A stretch of DNA of 64,000 nucleotides from Zerene cesonia (GCF_012273895.1 NC_052112.1:1798001-1862000), one strand, 5' to 3'. Positions 1 to 10,981 are shown, counted from the stretch's first letter. Numbers and translations: made by a program. Notes: a model not told the origin generated them from the sequence alone.

Positions 1-375
1 NNNNNNNNNNNNNNNNNNNNNNNNNNNNNNNNNNNNNNNNNNNNNNNNNNNNNNNNNNNNNNNNNNNNNNNNNNNNNNNNNNNNNNNNNNNNNNNNNNNN
101 NNNNNNNNNNNNNNNNNNNNNNNNNNNNNNNNNNNNNNNNNNNNNNNNNNNNNNNNNNNNNNNNNNNNNNNNNNNNNNNNNNNNNNNNNNNNNNNNNNNN
201 NNNNNNNNNNNNNNNNNNNNNNNNNNNNNNNNNNNNNNNNNNNNNNNNNNNNNNNNNNNNNNNNNNNNNNNNNNNNNNNNNNNNNNNNNNNNNNNNNNNN
301 NNNNNNNNNNNNNNNNNNNNNNNNNNNNNNNNNNNNNNNNNNNNNNNNNNNNNNNNNNNNNNNNNNNNNNNNNNN
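1..375. other. Assembly gap (N run), cut by window edge
   Basis: All bases are N. The upstream exons of the membrane-protein gene that continues at 687 must lie in or beyond this gap. Confidence 0.99.
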
Positions 376-686
376 TCTAGTTAGTAAGATAAATATGTCA
401 AATATCTAATCAGATTCTGAAGACTTTAAGACGAGGAAAACTTGATATTAAGCTAAAACAAAGAAGATAATTTTTCCTTTATAAATAATGTCAACTCGAA
501 GAAGACATTTTAAAAAACGAACATATATTTATTGTATTGTAAAAACGAATGAATAACAAATGTGTAATGGTTTTCCAACATTTCCAATAACAATCAATTT
601 ATAAATACGTTTTCCATCTGTAAAAACTATTAATATTATGTTATCTAACTCACCCAGTATCCTCTAAAATCAATCTCTATCTACAG

Positions 687-3036
687 TATATAGAATCCAA
701 GCCCATATGGAAGTTATCGCTCTGCGGCGGTAACGCGGCGTCCGTAGCCGCGCGGGCCGGCACCAAGCTGCTACCACCCAAGATCCGGGTGGTGTGGAAT
801 CCGCCCGCCACACCCTACCACCACACGGAGAAGCTGCGGCTCGTGATCACTGCTGTTAATAGTGGTAAGTACAAGTGGTTGTGGATTGGTCTGTTATGAT
901 TTGTTTTAGATGTTGTGATAGTTATTATAGCTCTTAGGAAGTTAAAAAATGGTAATACTTATGTATTTTCTACTCACTCTTTCCTACTTCTAAGAGCTCA
1001 TTTAGAACTATTAGATATTGAAAATGATATATGTCATCACACCGATAAGCTGCGACTGGTGGTGTCACTGCGAATCCTGTTAAGCTTTCTCCATATAATT
1101 GCTTCGCCAGTCGAACCCCACAGTCTCGTCCATTCACGACATCCTTTGCCCTTACGAGATGACCGTCTATCAAATAGTGAACATATAACCCGGCACCGGC
1201 AGGCGCGATATGCTCGGAGGACAGCCAGTTCACGTGCGGCGCGACGAGCCTGTGCATCTCGTCGTACCTGGTGTGCGACGGCGTGCGGCACTGCCCCGCC
1301 GGCGAGGACGAGGAGGGCGCCGCGTGCGCGCGCCGCCGCGACTCGCCGCTGCTGGAGGTGCTGCGCCGCTTCGCCGCGCGCAACCAGGAGCTGCTTGGCC
1401 TCGACCAGCCGGAGCCCGTCACTAAGCCCTCCGTCATCAGTGAGTCTATCTTATATCGCGGATGTAATGCCTCAAACATACTCCAAATGTAACCATTCTA
1501 CCGGCCATCTTTCACTCTTTCTTTCTTCTAGTGAAATTATGTTATTCAAAGTCAAGGAATGATTATAACCCTACTTCAATGTCTTGGAAATTAGACTGGA
1601 AGCTCTTGTATCCAGTCTACCAGCCAAGCCTTCACTCCAGTGAAATTATGTTATTTAAAAGTCAAGGAATGATTATAACCCTACTTCAATGTCTTGGAAA
1701 TTAGACTGGAAGCTCTTGTATCCAGTCTACCGGCCAAGCCTTCTAGTAATATGATGTTATTTAAAAGTCAAGAAATGTTTACAACCCTACTCCAATATCT
1801 TGTAAATTAACTTGGAAGCTCTTGTTTCCAGTTCCAGTCAAGAAACCCTATAATTATTGACCAGATATTTGTGAGGTTGAGATAATCTGGAAGTATTTGA
1901 ATGAGACCAGTATGGCCTGGCCTGGCCGGGCCTGCCACCCCACGCGACTTCATAGTAACTTATAGAGCCTATAAATTATCTCTAGTACATTTAAGTATAT
2001 TTTAATTGAGATACTCATTTATAAAGTAAATTTACCTCAATTACCATCCTAAATCATTTTATGCCACCCACTTAACCAAAAGACTTCATGATTTCCTTCA
2101 GAATAAATAACTTATATGTATCTCTTACAGTGAAAATAAGTGAGAGTGAGCAGAAGTCAAACGCTCTACTGGAGTTCGCGGAAGCGCTGAAACCTTACGG
2201 ACCCTGGAGTTACCTGGTGGTGGGCATGCTCGTGTGTGCTACCATACTTATGTTCTGTCTGGCCTGGGGTAAGACCTTCTTTATATCAAAAAAAACTTAC
2301 TTTTTTATGTCACAGTCGGCAATGGAGCTGGTGGAACGCCGTATGGTAAGCGCTACCAACGCCCATGAACATTTGGAGAGGCATAATCCATTGCAGACCT
2401 TACGCCTCTAAAAATGGATTGCCGACTTTAAATTGGGAAGGGATTAAGAAAGGCTTGGCGAAAGGAATAAAGGAAAGGACTGGGAAGGGTAAGGCCAATA
2501 GTGGTGTTGGCAGAATATCAGCGTCAGGGTCCCATTGACTCTGACCCTTATGCTGAGCCAAGACCCTTTTTATGAACACAGTGCACATTTGTCTCCGTCG
2601 TGTTTTTTTTCCTCTGTATGTTAATTTTTCTTTGTTTAATTGTCTTATTTCGTAATTGTCATGTATTTAATGTGTTCTTTTAATAAACTTTTAATCTATC
2701 TATCTATCTATCTATTGTGGTTGCAATAAATCGCATTTTGCTATGATTCCATTTGAATTAACTGCAATCAATGTGCTTACAAAAAAATCGTCTATTCCAG
2801 AGTGTTGCTGCAAAAGTTCGAAGCCGTCCGACACGCCGCTGAACATTCCGCCATCTTGCATCGACCTGTCACCAACTGTCACCGTGACAGCGTCATCGCA
2901 ACAGATGTTCCCCCCACCCCTCCCGCCCTCGCCCCCAGAGTACGAACCTCCCCCCTCCTACTCCTCCCTGTTCCCCCGCGCATACAAGTCCTCCCCCTCG
3001 CCGGTGCCGCACTGCTCCCACCAAGAACCGGATTGA
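687..3036 (+). CDS. CUB/LDLa single-pass membrane protein with PPxY tail, last four exons (5' partial)
   Basis: Four exons are visible: 687-864, 1203-1439, 2131-2268 and 2801-3036 (stop TGA 3034-3036). Each junction has AG/GT borders, and all three visible introns are phase 1, so the reading frame is continuous for about 260 residues. Exon 1 encodes a segment with LCGG and KLRLVITAV, resembling the end of a CUB domain. Exon 2 encodes a complete LDL-receptor class A module with six cysteines (CSEDSQFTC ... CDGVRHC ... GEDEEGAAC); the acidic CDG and EDE residues are the expected calcium ligands. Exon 3 carries a hydrophobic segment (YLVVGMLVCATILMFCLAW), read as the transmembrane helix. Exon 4 starts with ECCCKSS, possibly palmitoylated, and has a proline-rich tail with PPEY and PPSY, the PPxY type bound by WW domains of NEDD4-family ligases. 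The architecture recalls Neto or LRP3/10/12-type receptors, but the tail is very short, so no symbol is given. The module calls are firm; the CUB call is moderate. Confidence 0.85.
1496..1850. repeat. Intronic tandem repeat, about 109-bp unit, three copies plus a partial
   Basis: Units begin near 1531, 1640 and 1746, each with an AAATTATGTTATT-type start and a CTCTTGT..CCAGT motif. Units 1 and 2 are nearly identical; unit 3 has diverged. A partial unit end (CTACCGGCCATC) precedes the first copy. The array lies in the intron between the LDLa and transmembrane exons. Confidence 0.85.
2301..2495 (-). mobile_element. SINE-H fragment (H2 subtype) in the last intron
   Basis: SINE-H is a family of about 320 bp, here defined as starting TGTGGGAGTCGAGCACGC and ending in CCGCTATGACAT plus poly(A). 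The H2 subtype has GTCGGCAATGGAGCTGG where H1 has GCGGGCAACTGAGCTGG (both read on the strand opposite the poly(A)). This copy is inverted, with its poly(A) seen as T-run at the left, and it lacks the 5' half. Confidence 0.8.
2500..2715 (+). mobile_element. Retrotransposon 3' end with TCTA tail (probable)
   Basis: The stretch has a TAATAAACTTTTAA signal followed immediately by a (TCTA)n microsatellite at 2695-2715. This is the usual look of a non-LTR retrotransposon 3' end with a simple-repeat tail. No reverse transcriptase is present and the left border is not defined. Confidence 0.45.
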
Positions 3037-3136
3037 TGAATAGATTACACCAAATTGTAGATAGGAAGCGACTATTGAAATATTTCGTGGTTAGTCTTGT
3101 ATAGATTGAGGTTAGGAACAGTTAAGATACAATATA

Positions 3137-3156
3137 TAAATAAAATAAAATAAACA
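3137..3156 (+). terminator. Candidate poly(A) signals of the CUB/LDLa gene
   Basis: Overlapping AATAAA motifs occur about 100 bases after the stop codon at 3036. The spacing suits a short 3' UTR. Other AATAAA motifs lie further downstream (for example near 3446), so longer 3' ends are possible. Confidence 0.5.
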
Positions 3157-3159
3157 GAT

Positions 3160-5384
3160 TCATATGACATCAACCAAATTCAATATAAGTGTGTAAGTTT
3201 CGACAGAAAACAAGTTTAATATGAAAAAACAAAACTTTAACACTGAAAATCAAAATAAGCAACAAACAAAAATCTGATATTGTACTACAGTGTTTAGTTA
3301 CATCTGATAAATGTAGGTTTGATATTATGTGAAAGGTGGATGAAATTTTGACATATTTTAATATCTGTCTAAGCCATATCGACAGTCTAGATCTATCATA
3401 TATTCAGTATATTGTGTTTGACAAAATATTGATCTCGCGCTTTGAAATAAAGGTGTAATGAAATTCAAATTTGTCTGCAGTAAGGAAAGTTAGAAGAGTT
3501 TTTTTGCTCAAGGTTTTACTATTACTTGTGGTTCAAATGACATTCCAGGTTTTGGAAAAAAAAGAAAGCCAATATCGAATTTTAATGTGTCACCAGGTAA
3601 AATTTTACTTAATTATTGGATAAAATTATAAGCTTATAAGCTTATATTTTTGGACCATATAAGTATATATAAGCTTATAATTTATACTATTTTTATGCAA
3701 AACAACTCAAAATTTTCCCAGTTTCTCCCATTTCACTGCCATTAACTGAAACTTGACACAAACATTTATTTCGGTTCGTTAAATGTTTTATAGACAAATT
3801 CGAATTCCTCCAGATATAACTTTGACTTTTATTCCAAGCGATATGAAAAAAACTAAAAAAATACACAAAATATTAGGCTGTATTCGACAAAACAAAAAAA
3901 AAAGAACTAACCACGAAACGCAATATAACCTCGGTGAATGTTTTGTAAATATATCAGAACGTTTATTTTAGTTTTCTACCAACTTAATAATGTATTTTTA
4001 ATCTGTACTGATATAATATCTACAATTCTCATAAATCCCATTGCTATAATGTTGCCATATTGTAAATATGTGACATTATAGTAGCGGGAAAAGAGATATT
4101 ATACACAGATAACATATTTTACCGACTTGTTCCTTACTGGTAAATGGTAACACTTTTTAAAGCCATATATTAAGTACAATATAATATGGATAAATGGGAC
4201 CAATAATAATTTTTAATATTACTAAAGACGTTGCCTTGTAAGTATACAGATATATGAAGATATATAGCTCTAAATAAGAGATACCTATTCACGAATCATG
4301 CTGTTATGAATAAATTGTGTATTTGACAATTTAAAAAGGAAATGTGTTTATTTTTGTAAATGTATTTCGTATAAAATATTATACAACAATTTTAAGTATA
4401 AATTGTATGGACTATACTTATTATATACTTTAAAGGGTTAATTAAAATAAATAGGACGTTATTTCCATTTGTAGTTATTAGATCGCATTTTTTTGATTTT
4501 TCTTTGTAGTCTTTAACTTGAATTTTATAAATTTGTGAAGGAAATTAATTTCATAGGTGTCCCTTATTTTCTATAGATCGCAGGATCGATCCCATTTGTA
4601 GGAATAAAAAATGGTTTCAAAACCTCACTTTTTTCATAAAAGTAGCAAGAAGCTAGATTTATTTGAAAATACTGAAAAACTTTTTTCATGAATCATTGCA
4701 ATTTCATAAATAGCTTATGTTTGAATTACCTACCATCCAACCATATACCAAGTCTGTTATATCATAAAAAATATAAATCTTCAGGTGGTGTACAATCACT
4801 GTAATATAAACTAGTCTTTATAGGATCTTTGTTAAGTAAGCTTTGTTTCAATTGTATCCTAGATAAGTTAAATATTAAGTTGAATCTAAATTCCATGGAG
4901 TTTGAGTGATATGTAATATAAAGAAAGAAAAGAATAAAAGATGTTTAAATGTATGTTTGGTGTTTTATTTTAATTTATATTTAAGGATATTTTAATAAAA
5001 TAAGAAACACGAGTCACCATAAAATGAGAACGCAATACAAGTTACCTTATTGGTTCTAAAAATTTTTCAACCGGCTGCAAAAAATGGAGTTTCTTAATTC
5101 GACTATATTTTTTGTGTTAGTATCTCATAACATTGTTTTCTATTTAAATTTGTTCTAGCATCTTGTAGGCCAACTGGCCTTGGCCTTAGTTTATTGTTAA
5201 AAGAACTGTTATTAACAAAGTACATAAGAGTTACAGAAACAACATTGGAGTTGTTACGAGGCCGTATTTTCTATAACGTAATTTTACTTTAATTCTGATG
5301 CTTCGTTTTTTCCCTGTATGTCCAGCATCGAAAGCCAAGAGTCTTTGAATCTCGAAGCTCATTCAGTATAATATTATATATAAT
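3160..5384. other. AT-rich stretch, nothing recognised
   Basis: No open frame, repeat family member or RNA gene stands out. It may include extended 3' UTR of the upstream gene. There is a small local palindrome of ATAAGCTTAT type near 3629-3680. Confidence 0.5.
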
Positions 5385-5546
5385 ATAATAATCTTATGTC
5401 CCACAATTCCTTCCTATACGGCTCCTCCGAAACGGCTTATATGAAATTTTGTCTGCATATCGGTTTGGAATGAGAATCAGTCAAAATCTATTTTTCTTAC
5501 CCTAAATAAAAAAAGTAAGGCAGAATAGCGTTTGCCGGGTCAGTTA
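5385..5546 (+). mobile_element. Hel-B element, degraded copy
   Basis: Hel-B is a family of about 178 bp starting TCTATATATATAAAATTC, with CTCCTCCGAAACGG near the start and ending GTTTGCCGGGTGCAGCTAG. This copy keeps CTCCGAAACGGCTT and GCGTTTGCCGGGTCAG but is diverged, ending in TTAG rather than CTAG. Confidence 0.7.
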
Positions 5547-5634
5547 GTAGTGAGTATATATTCACCAGACAACATGCTTAAAAGAAGACGAGTCAATCTG
5601 CCTCCAAACTCAAATATGAAGATACCGCGGGTAA

Positions 5635-6030
5635 GGGAGCGTCCATAAATTACGTGAGACATTTTGCAGGATTTTTTGACCCCGCCCTCCTTGGTGAGAT
5701 TTCGTGAGATTTTCCTTAACTCTCTTCTATATATTATATTTTCTTCTATATATTTTGACTATGAACCCATTGGATTTAAGAAAGGAAAAGAAAAAATCAT
5801 CCGTCCGCGGTATTTAAAAGGATAAATAACGAATACTAATACATCAAGTTTTGAGATATGTAAATTTTTCTAGATTTTTTTTTACTTTAACTAAACTTTA
5901 TTTTCACGGTTTTCTGTTAAAAATACGTGATATTTATTAAAACCCCCCCTCTCCCCCAAGTGAGATTTGGAAAGATTTCACTTGACCCTCTCCCTCCCTT
6001 AAACACCTCACGTAATTTATGGACGCCACC
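5635..6030. mobile_element. Harbinger-like MITE, 396 bp
   Basis: Terminal inverted repeats of about 23 bp flank the element: the left end reads GGGAGCGTCCATAAATTACG and the right end, reverse-complemented, GGTGGCGTCCATAAATTACG. The ends differ at only two positions. TAA precedes the left end (5632-5634) and follows the right end (6031-6033), matching the TWA target duplication of PIF/Harbinger transposons. There is no transposase, so it is non-autonomous. Confidence 0.8.
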
Positions 6031-6033
6031 TAA

Positions 6034-6867
6034 GAGAGCATTTGAATACATTAGATTAATACGAGATAATATTATTACGCATTATTGCTTTAATTTGGGG
6101 AGCTTTAAAAGATGTGTGAAGTGTCCACATTTTGTTTGGCAGGAAATTCTTAGCGCCTGATGGTCCTGGGATCTTACTCTATTATAATAATAGTAATGGT
6201 TTAACTCCTTGGAACATGGATGTCGGGATATTTATATTATTTATTATTAACATTACACTATTGGAAAATTCAATTTTTCCTACGAATAATTTTTTGCTAT
6301 TATGCAATAGTTTTCCGAGAGCAAACAAACAGAATTTTGATGTACTTTTTATTGCAAGTAAAAAATTTTTGTTACGCCTTATTTACTTACCTATAATATT
6401 ATATACATACTTTTTTTTATTTTTGTCCTTTTTATATAAATAGCAATACTTATACTTACATCTCAATTTGATTTTGACATCCTCTAATTTTTCATATTGA
6501 CTTTGACATGAAGTTGTATTTACTATTTACTTTTTGCTTCCAGAGAATAAGCAGTGCACATACCGACGTATTTAATAAAAATGATCATTTTATAATTCAA
6601 ATTTTTATAATATAGAAGAAGAAAATATGCTTATATTTAACATCACGCTATAATATTTGGTAATAAGTTTCATAAATTATCCTGTATTGCGTAATAAGTA
6701 GCAAAATGGATATTTAACATATTATTTATTATGCACAGGACACTAATTTATGTTTATTCACAATGTGTAAGGTAGGCACGATTTATAGAGGAAACTTCTC
6801 AATGTAAAAAGTACAATTTGAATTGAATATCAGTAATGGAATTAATATGTCTGACTAAACTAAAACT
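6034..6867. other. AT-rich stretch, nothing recognised
   Basis: No coding potential or known repeat family was seen up to the zinc-finger pseudogene. Confidence 0.5.
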
Positions 6868-8500
6868 ATGGATAATATCTGCCGTATTTGCTTGGAGTCT
6901 TTAGAAGGAAAGTATAAAGTATTACTGATTTACTGACACATACTTTTGAAGGTCTAAAACTATTTCAATGCATAAACTCCATCACAAACATTGAAATAAA
7001 AGAGGATAATGGCTTCCCATCCATTATGTGCTTAAAATGTTACAAGGCATTTGAGAATGTAGTAAAATTTAAAGAGAAATGTGTGCAATCTGATATAAAA
7101 TTAAGAGAAGGTAGGAAAACAATAAAAGAGAATCTAAAGATCATTATCAAAGAGGAATCTGGTGTGTAAGAACAACCAATCATAGACATAAAATCTGTTC
7201 CTAATTTAAATGTGTTAGAATATCTATGAATGTAGAACCAAATTTCAATTATATGATGAGGATGAGGGTTTCACTTGCAAAAAGTGTAATATTGTTTTTA
7301 AAACAACAATAAATTGCACTTGCATCAGGTTAAGAATAAATGTGAAATTACAAAGCTTGAATGTGATGACTGCAGGAAAGTTTTCAAAAGCAAATGTAAG
7401 ATGGCAGTACATTGGAAAAAAAAGCATTTACTTAGTAAATTAATTTGTATTGTAAATGTTAATTGTTGTATTGTATTTGTATGAACTGCAAGAAGAATTT
7501 GACAACAACTCACACATTTACCAAGCACATGTCAAAGAACCTTTGCTGTAAAATAGACGTTAAATTTATGCACATAGAAGGTGTTGGTAAAAATAGAATA
7601 TTTTTCTGTAAAGAGTGCTCATATTCCAGTAAGAAAGCAATATAATACATGTCCACACTCACACCAACGAGCGACCCTACAAATGTTCATTTTGCCCCAG
7701 TAGTTTTAAACAAATAGGAGCATATCTATTCCATCAGGATTATATAGTGAAGTCCCGTGTCCCCTAGTGGGGTATGCGGCAGATGATGATGATCTTTTTC
7801 ACTGATCTATTGTCTTTACGGACAAGTAGGTGATCAACCTTCTGTGTCCTGCCAGACCGAGACATTTTTTTTCGTGCGTCTCCACCGGGAATTGAACCCA
7901 GGACCCCTCGGTTCTACGCTCACGCGTTAACCACTGTCTCATCAGGATTACAAGCATAAAATATCCAACCAGCCAAAAGAAAAGTGCAACACATGTGGGA
8001 AAATCCTTCAAGGAAAGAAGCAGCCCAAGAGCATATAGGTTGTGTTCATAAAGAGCCAATAATTCATTGTCCTATATGCAACAAGTCTCTTCTAAAACAT
8101 TCTCTGCAAAGTCATATGACGAGGCACGCCGGTTGAAAAGACTACGTGCGAGGTTTGCGCCCTGTCCTTATACACTCACAGGGAACTTATAACTCACAAG
8201 CAAAGAAAACATATTGAGGATAGACAAAATAGCTTTGAGTTGTGTCGGTACAAAACTAATCCTAAATAATCTAATCCACATCATGAAAAGACACATGGGC
8301 AGGCATATAAATGGGAATTTATTGCATAACATCTGTTTTAAATTTTTAAAAGATATGAAGGTTAAATTGTAGCATCGACAGCATCATTTAGAAGGAAAGG
8401 TGTTCCAGTGTTCATACTCTATCATGTATATTCATAATATTTCACAAATATAGCTAAAATGAAACATATGAAAGTCAAGCACCCGGAAACTATTGATTAG
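6868..8500 (+). pseudogene. Decayed ZAD-C2H2 zinc-finger transcription factor
   Basis: An ATG at 6868 opens MDNICRICLES, the start of a zinc-finger-associated domain (ZAD); after a frameshift near 6920 the frame continues with FEGLKLFQC and MCLKCYKAFE, giving the two CxxC pairs of a ZAD. At least six C2H2 fingers or remnants follow in different frames: FTCKKCNIVF (about 7268), LECDDCRKVF (about 7352), CICMNCKKN (about 7470), FFCKECSYSS (about 7600), then HTNERPYKCSFCPSSF with a classic TGERPYK-type linker (about 7665), CNTCGKIL, CPICNKSLL and CEVCALS. The likely old C-terminus is KHPETID followed by TAG at 8498-8500. Stops, frameshifts and the SINE at 7743-7939 make it non-functional. In insects ZAD-C2H2 proteins are nuclear DNA-binding factors. 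No introns are evident, so it may be a retrocopy or a decayed tandem paralogue; I cannot decide which. Confidence 0.85.
7743..7939 (-). mobile_element. SINE-F (tRNA-derived) inserted in the zinc-finger pseudogene
   Basis: SINE-F is a family of about 200 bp whose head, on its own strand, reads GCCTCCTTGGTACAGTGG (A-box-like) and then GGTTCGATCCCCGG (B box); the tail carries ATCATCTGCCCCATACCCC and ends in GGGACTTCACT. This copy is inverted and lacks the first head bases. The same 11 bases, CATCAGGATTA, flank it at 7732-7742 and 7940-7950, a perfect target-site duplication. Confidence 0.9.
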
Positions 8501-9075
8501 TAAGGAAAACAAACGTAAAATACAAGGGAAGAATAAGACGCAGTCTGTTTGATAGGGATGTGCACGAATTAAAGTAAAAATTCTATGTGGAAAAAATTTG
8601 GAATAAAATTCCAAAAAAATTTGGAATAAATATTCCAAATTTTTATATAGTATGATTGGTAATTTGTAGATAATTTATGATTAAATTATATTTTTTTATA
8701 AATGATAATTGCATTGTTTTATTTATACACTTGCTTTTCGCTGGCGTGGACTACAATATTTTGTACTTCGTATATTTTCAAAGGTTTCGGTTCTAAGTCG
8801 ATAAAAATTGACGAGATATCTCGTCTGAAATTGAAAAGCTCTATTTTGCATTTAAAGATCTATCCCATAACATTATAGTAGCGAATATATTTTTTATCCC
8901 CTGTTAAATGAATGGATTGCACCCTCCAAAATATTTTTTCTATCGCCATGTAAAATTTTGTCAAAATCTGTCCAGTGGTTGTATGTGGTTGAAGTAGCTA
9001 TATACAAACAGAAAAAAACAAAACATTGTTTTGGATTCTATCCATATTACATAGCAATCACTCTTTATAAAATAC
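8501..9075. other. AT-rich stretch with small inverted repeats
   Basis: Repeated TTGGAATAAA and its complement TATTCCAAA at 8594-8640 can fold back. Nothing else was recognised. Confidence 0.5.
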
Positions 9076-9227
9076 AAACGGTCCGCCCCGGCTTCGCGCG
9101 TGATTCATATATAGCCTTAGCCTTCCTCAACAAATGGGTTATCTAACAGATAATTTTTCAAATCGGACCAGTGGTTTCTGAGATTAGTGCGTTCAAACAA
9201 ACTCTTAAGCTTCATAATATTAGTATA
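9076..9227 (-). mobile_element. Hel-C element, inverted
   Basis: Hel-C is a family of about 185 bp, on its own strand starting TCTATACTAATATTATAAA and ending GGGCGAAGCCGGGGCGGACC then GCTAG. This inverted copy has lost the last bases (CTAG) but keeps ATAATATTAGTATAGAT at its 5' side. A Hel-B copy abuts it on the right. Confidence 0.8.
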
Positions 9228-9228
9228 G

Positions 9229-9401
9229 ATATAAAATTCTCGTGTCACAGTTTTCGTTGCCATACTCCTCCGAAACGGCTTGACCGATTCCTCTGAAATT
9301 TGGTAAGCATATTGGGTAGGTCTGAGAATCGGCCAACATCTATTTTTCATACCCCTAAATGATAAGAGTAAGGCAGAACAGCGTTTGCCGGGTGCAGCTA
9401 G
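9229..9401 (+). mobile_element. Hel-B element
   Basis: Well-preserved copy from TATAAAATTCTCGTGTCAC to GGGTGCAGCTAG. It is flanked by a 12-bp direct repeat, ATTAGTATAGAT, at 9218-9229 and 9403-9414, which derives from the 5' end of the neighbouring Hel-C. Confidence 0.85.
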
Positions 9402-9709
9402 TATTAGTATAGATTTAATATACAGAAACGGCTTGATACCTGTATTGTTATATGTAAAGATTCTTTTTGTTGAAATCTGGAAACAAGGAAAGGAAGTGTA
9501 TATCATGATCGACTCCTACGCAGGTAAGCCTATGGTCACACATAACATTTTTTTTTTTTTTATAATTGATAGGCAGACGTTTGACCACAATCCCACCTGA
9601 TGGGAAGTGGAGATGTGGTCTACGTGGGTGCTCGTCTACCTAGAAGGTGCCTATTCACCCTAAATAGTTCAATGCAAGAATGGTATTCTTTATACTTTGT
9701 AAAATCCTA

Positions 9710-9907
9710 TCCTACTAATGTTATAAATGCGAAAGTTTGTAAGGATGTGTGTGTGTTTGTTGCTCTCACGCAAAAACTACTAAACCGATTGCAATGAAAT
9801 TTGGTACGTAGACAGCTGAACAACTGGAATAACGTACAGGCAACTTTTTATCCCGATTTTCCTATGGGATACGGACTTACGCGGGTGAAACCGCGGGGCA
9901 CAGCTAG
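9710..9907 (+). mobile_element. Hel-A element
   Basis: Hel-A, the commonest repeat here, is about 200 bp: 5' TCCTACTAATATTATAAATG, a core CCGATTGCAATGAAATTTGG, then CGCGGGTGAAACCGCG (5-bp stem, 6-base loop) and GGGCGCAGCTAG. TC at the 5' end, a 3' hairpin about 8 bases before CTAG, and no clear target duplication are Helitron hallmarks. The family resembles the short Lep1-type Helitrons described in Lepidoptera. This copy is nearly complete; CTAG is at 9904-9907. Confidence 0.85.
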
Positions 9908-10173
9908 CGGATAGTATTTATGAAATAAAACAAAATCGTAGCTAACAACTAGACGTTGAGAAGATGGAATTTAGTTGTAAAGAAACCGTAGGTATCGTTA
10001 ATAATTAATTCAGAATATCACTTAAATTAATGTACATTCGCATACGAAATGGCAAAATTTATGTTAAATAATCAATTTTTCACTAGGTTTACCCGAACCG
10101 GTTCCACCGTGGGCCGGTAGCACGACCATAGTTACTGTTGCTCCCGCCAAAGATTATTGTTGCAGAACTGTTG

Positions 10174-10364
10174 TCACTACATAGTGTAAAACAAAGTCGC
10201 TTTCTCTGTACCTATGTCCCTATGTATGCTCAAATCTGTAAAACTACGCACGGATTTTGCGCGGTTTTTTTAATAGATAGAGTGATTCAAGAGGAATGTT
10301 ATTTGTATAATTACTATTAAACTAATCCGAATTTAATGGGTTCGAAGCCGCGGGCGAAAGCTAG
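10174..10364 (+). mobile_element. Hel-D element
   Basis: Hel-D is a family of about 190 bp: 5' TCACTACATAGTATAAAACA, central ATAGATAGAGTGATTCAAGA, 3' GCGAAGCCGCGGGC plus AAAGCTAG. This copy is complete, with TC at 10174 and CTAG at 10361-10364. Confidence 0.85.
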
Positions 10365-10981
10365 TAAATAATATTAAATTATTTATGCATTGACCTTTGA
10401 CAATATATAAATCTGAATGAAACAAAAGCTATGAATGAGAACGAATGGTAAACATACTATGTTTTTGTTATAAGACATATCTAAACAAATAACCGTATCA
10501 TAATATAATATACTACTGTTCGACGGCGGCTTCGCCCGCACAGTCAAAAGAATTGGTCCACCGCAGTAAAAGCCTAGCTACATATTTCTTTAACCTCCTA
10601 ACGCTCAATCGTTCCGTTACGATTTCACAGTAAGACAAACTAACTCTTTCAGATTTATGATATTTGTATGGGTAAAGGTTAAATACCTACCATCATATAC
10701 TCAGGTACAGGTAGGTAGGTATTTTGTAGTCACCTGTAGCGTACGGAGTTAGGGCACTCACCTAATCTCAAATCGCATTTGAAATATTATGTAAACATAA
10801 TTTAAAAATTCGTAGGATTCGTGTCCCAGCAGATGATAATTTAAAAAAGGTTGATATAAATTGATCATTCATCATTCACTATTATTTCAATATTAAATTT
10901 CAATTGACGTATAAATATATGCACTTGCTAAAACCATAATGTTTCCTAAACTTTATACCAAATTTGATATATGTGTATATT
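10365..10981. other. Mostly unassigned, one Helitron-like scrap
   Basis: Around 10518-10560 there is a GGCGGCTTCGCCCGC motif like a Helitron 3' hairpin. Nothing else was recognised. Confidence 0.4.

Noticed and set aside
915..1562. Long open frames on both strands over the LDLa exon
   Set aside because: They run through splice sites, and the frame with six ordered cysteines is the only one with domain structure. The others are shadows created by high GC.
1531..1850. Regular repeats considered as a CRISPR array
   Set aside because: Units are contiguous without spacers and lie in a eukaryotic intron.
687..3036. Naming the receptor gene Neto or an LRP
   Set aside because: Only one LDLa and part of one CUB-like region are visible and the tail is unusually short, so the architecture alone does not identify the gene.
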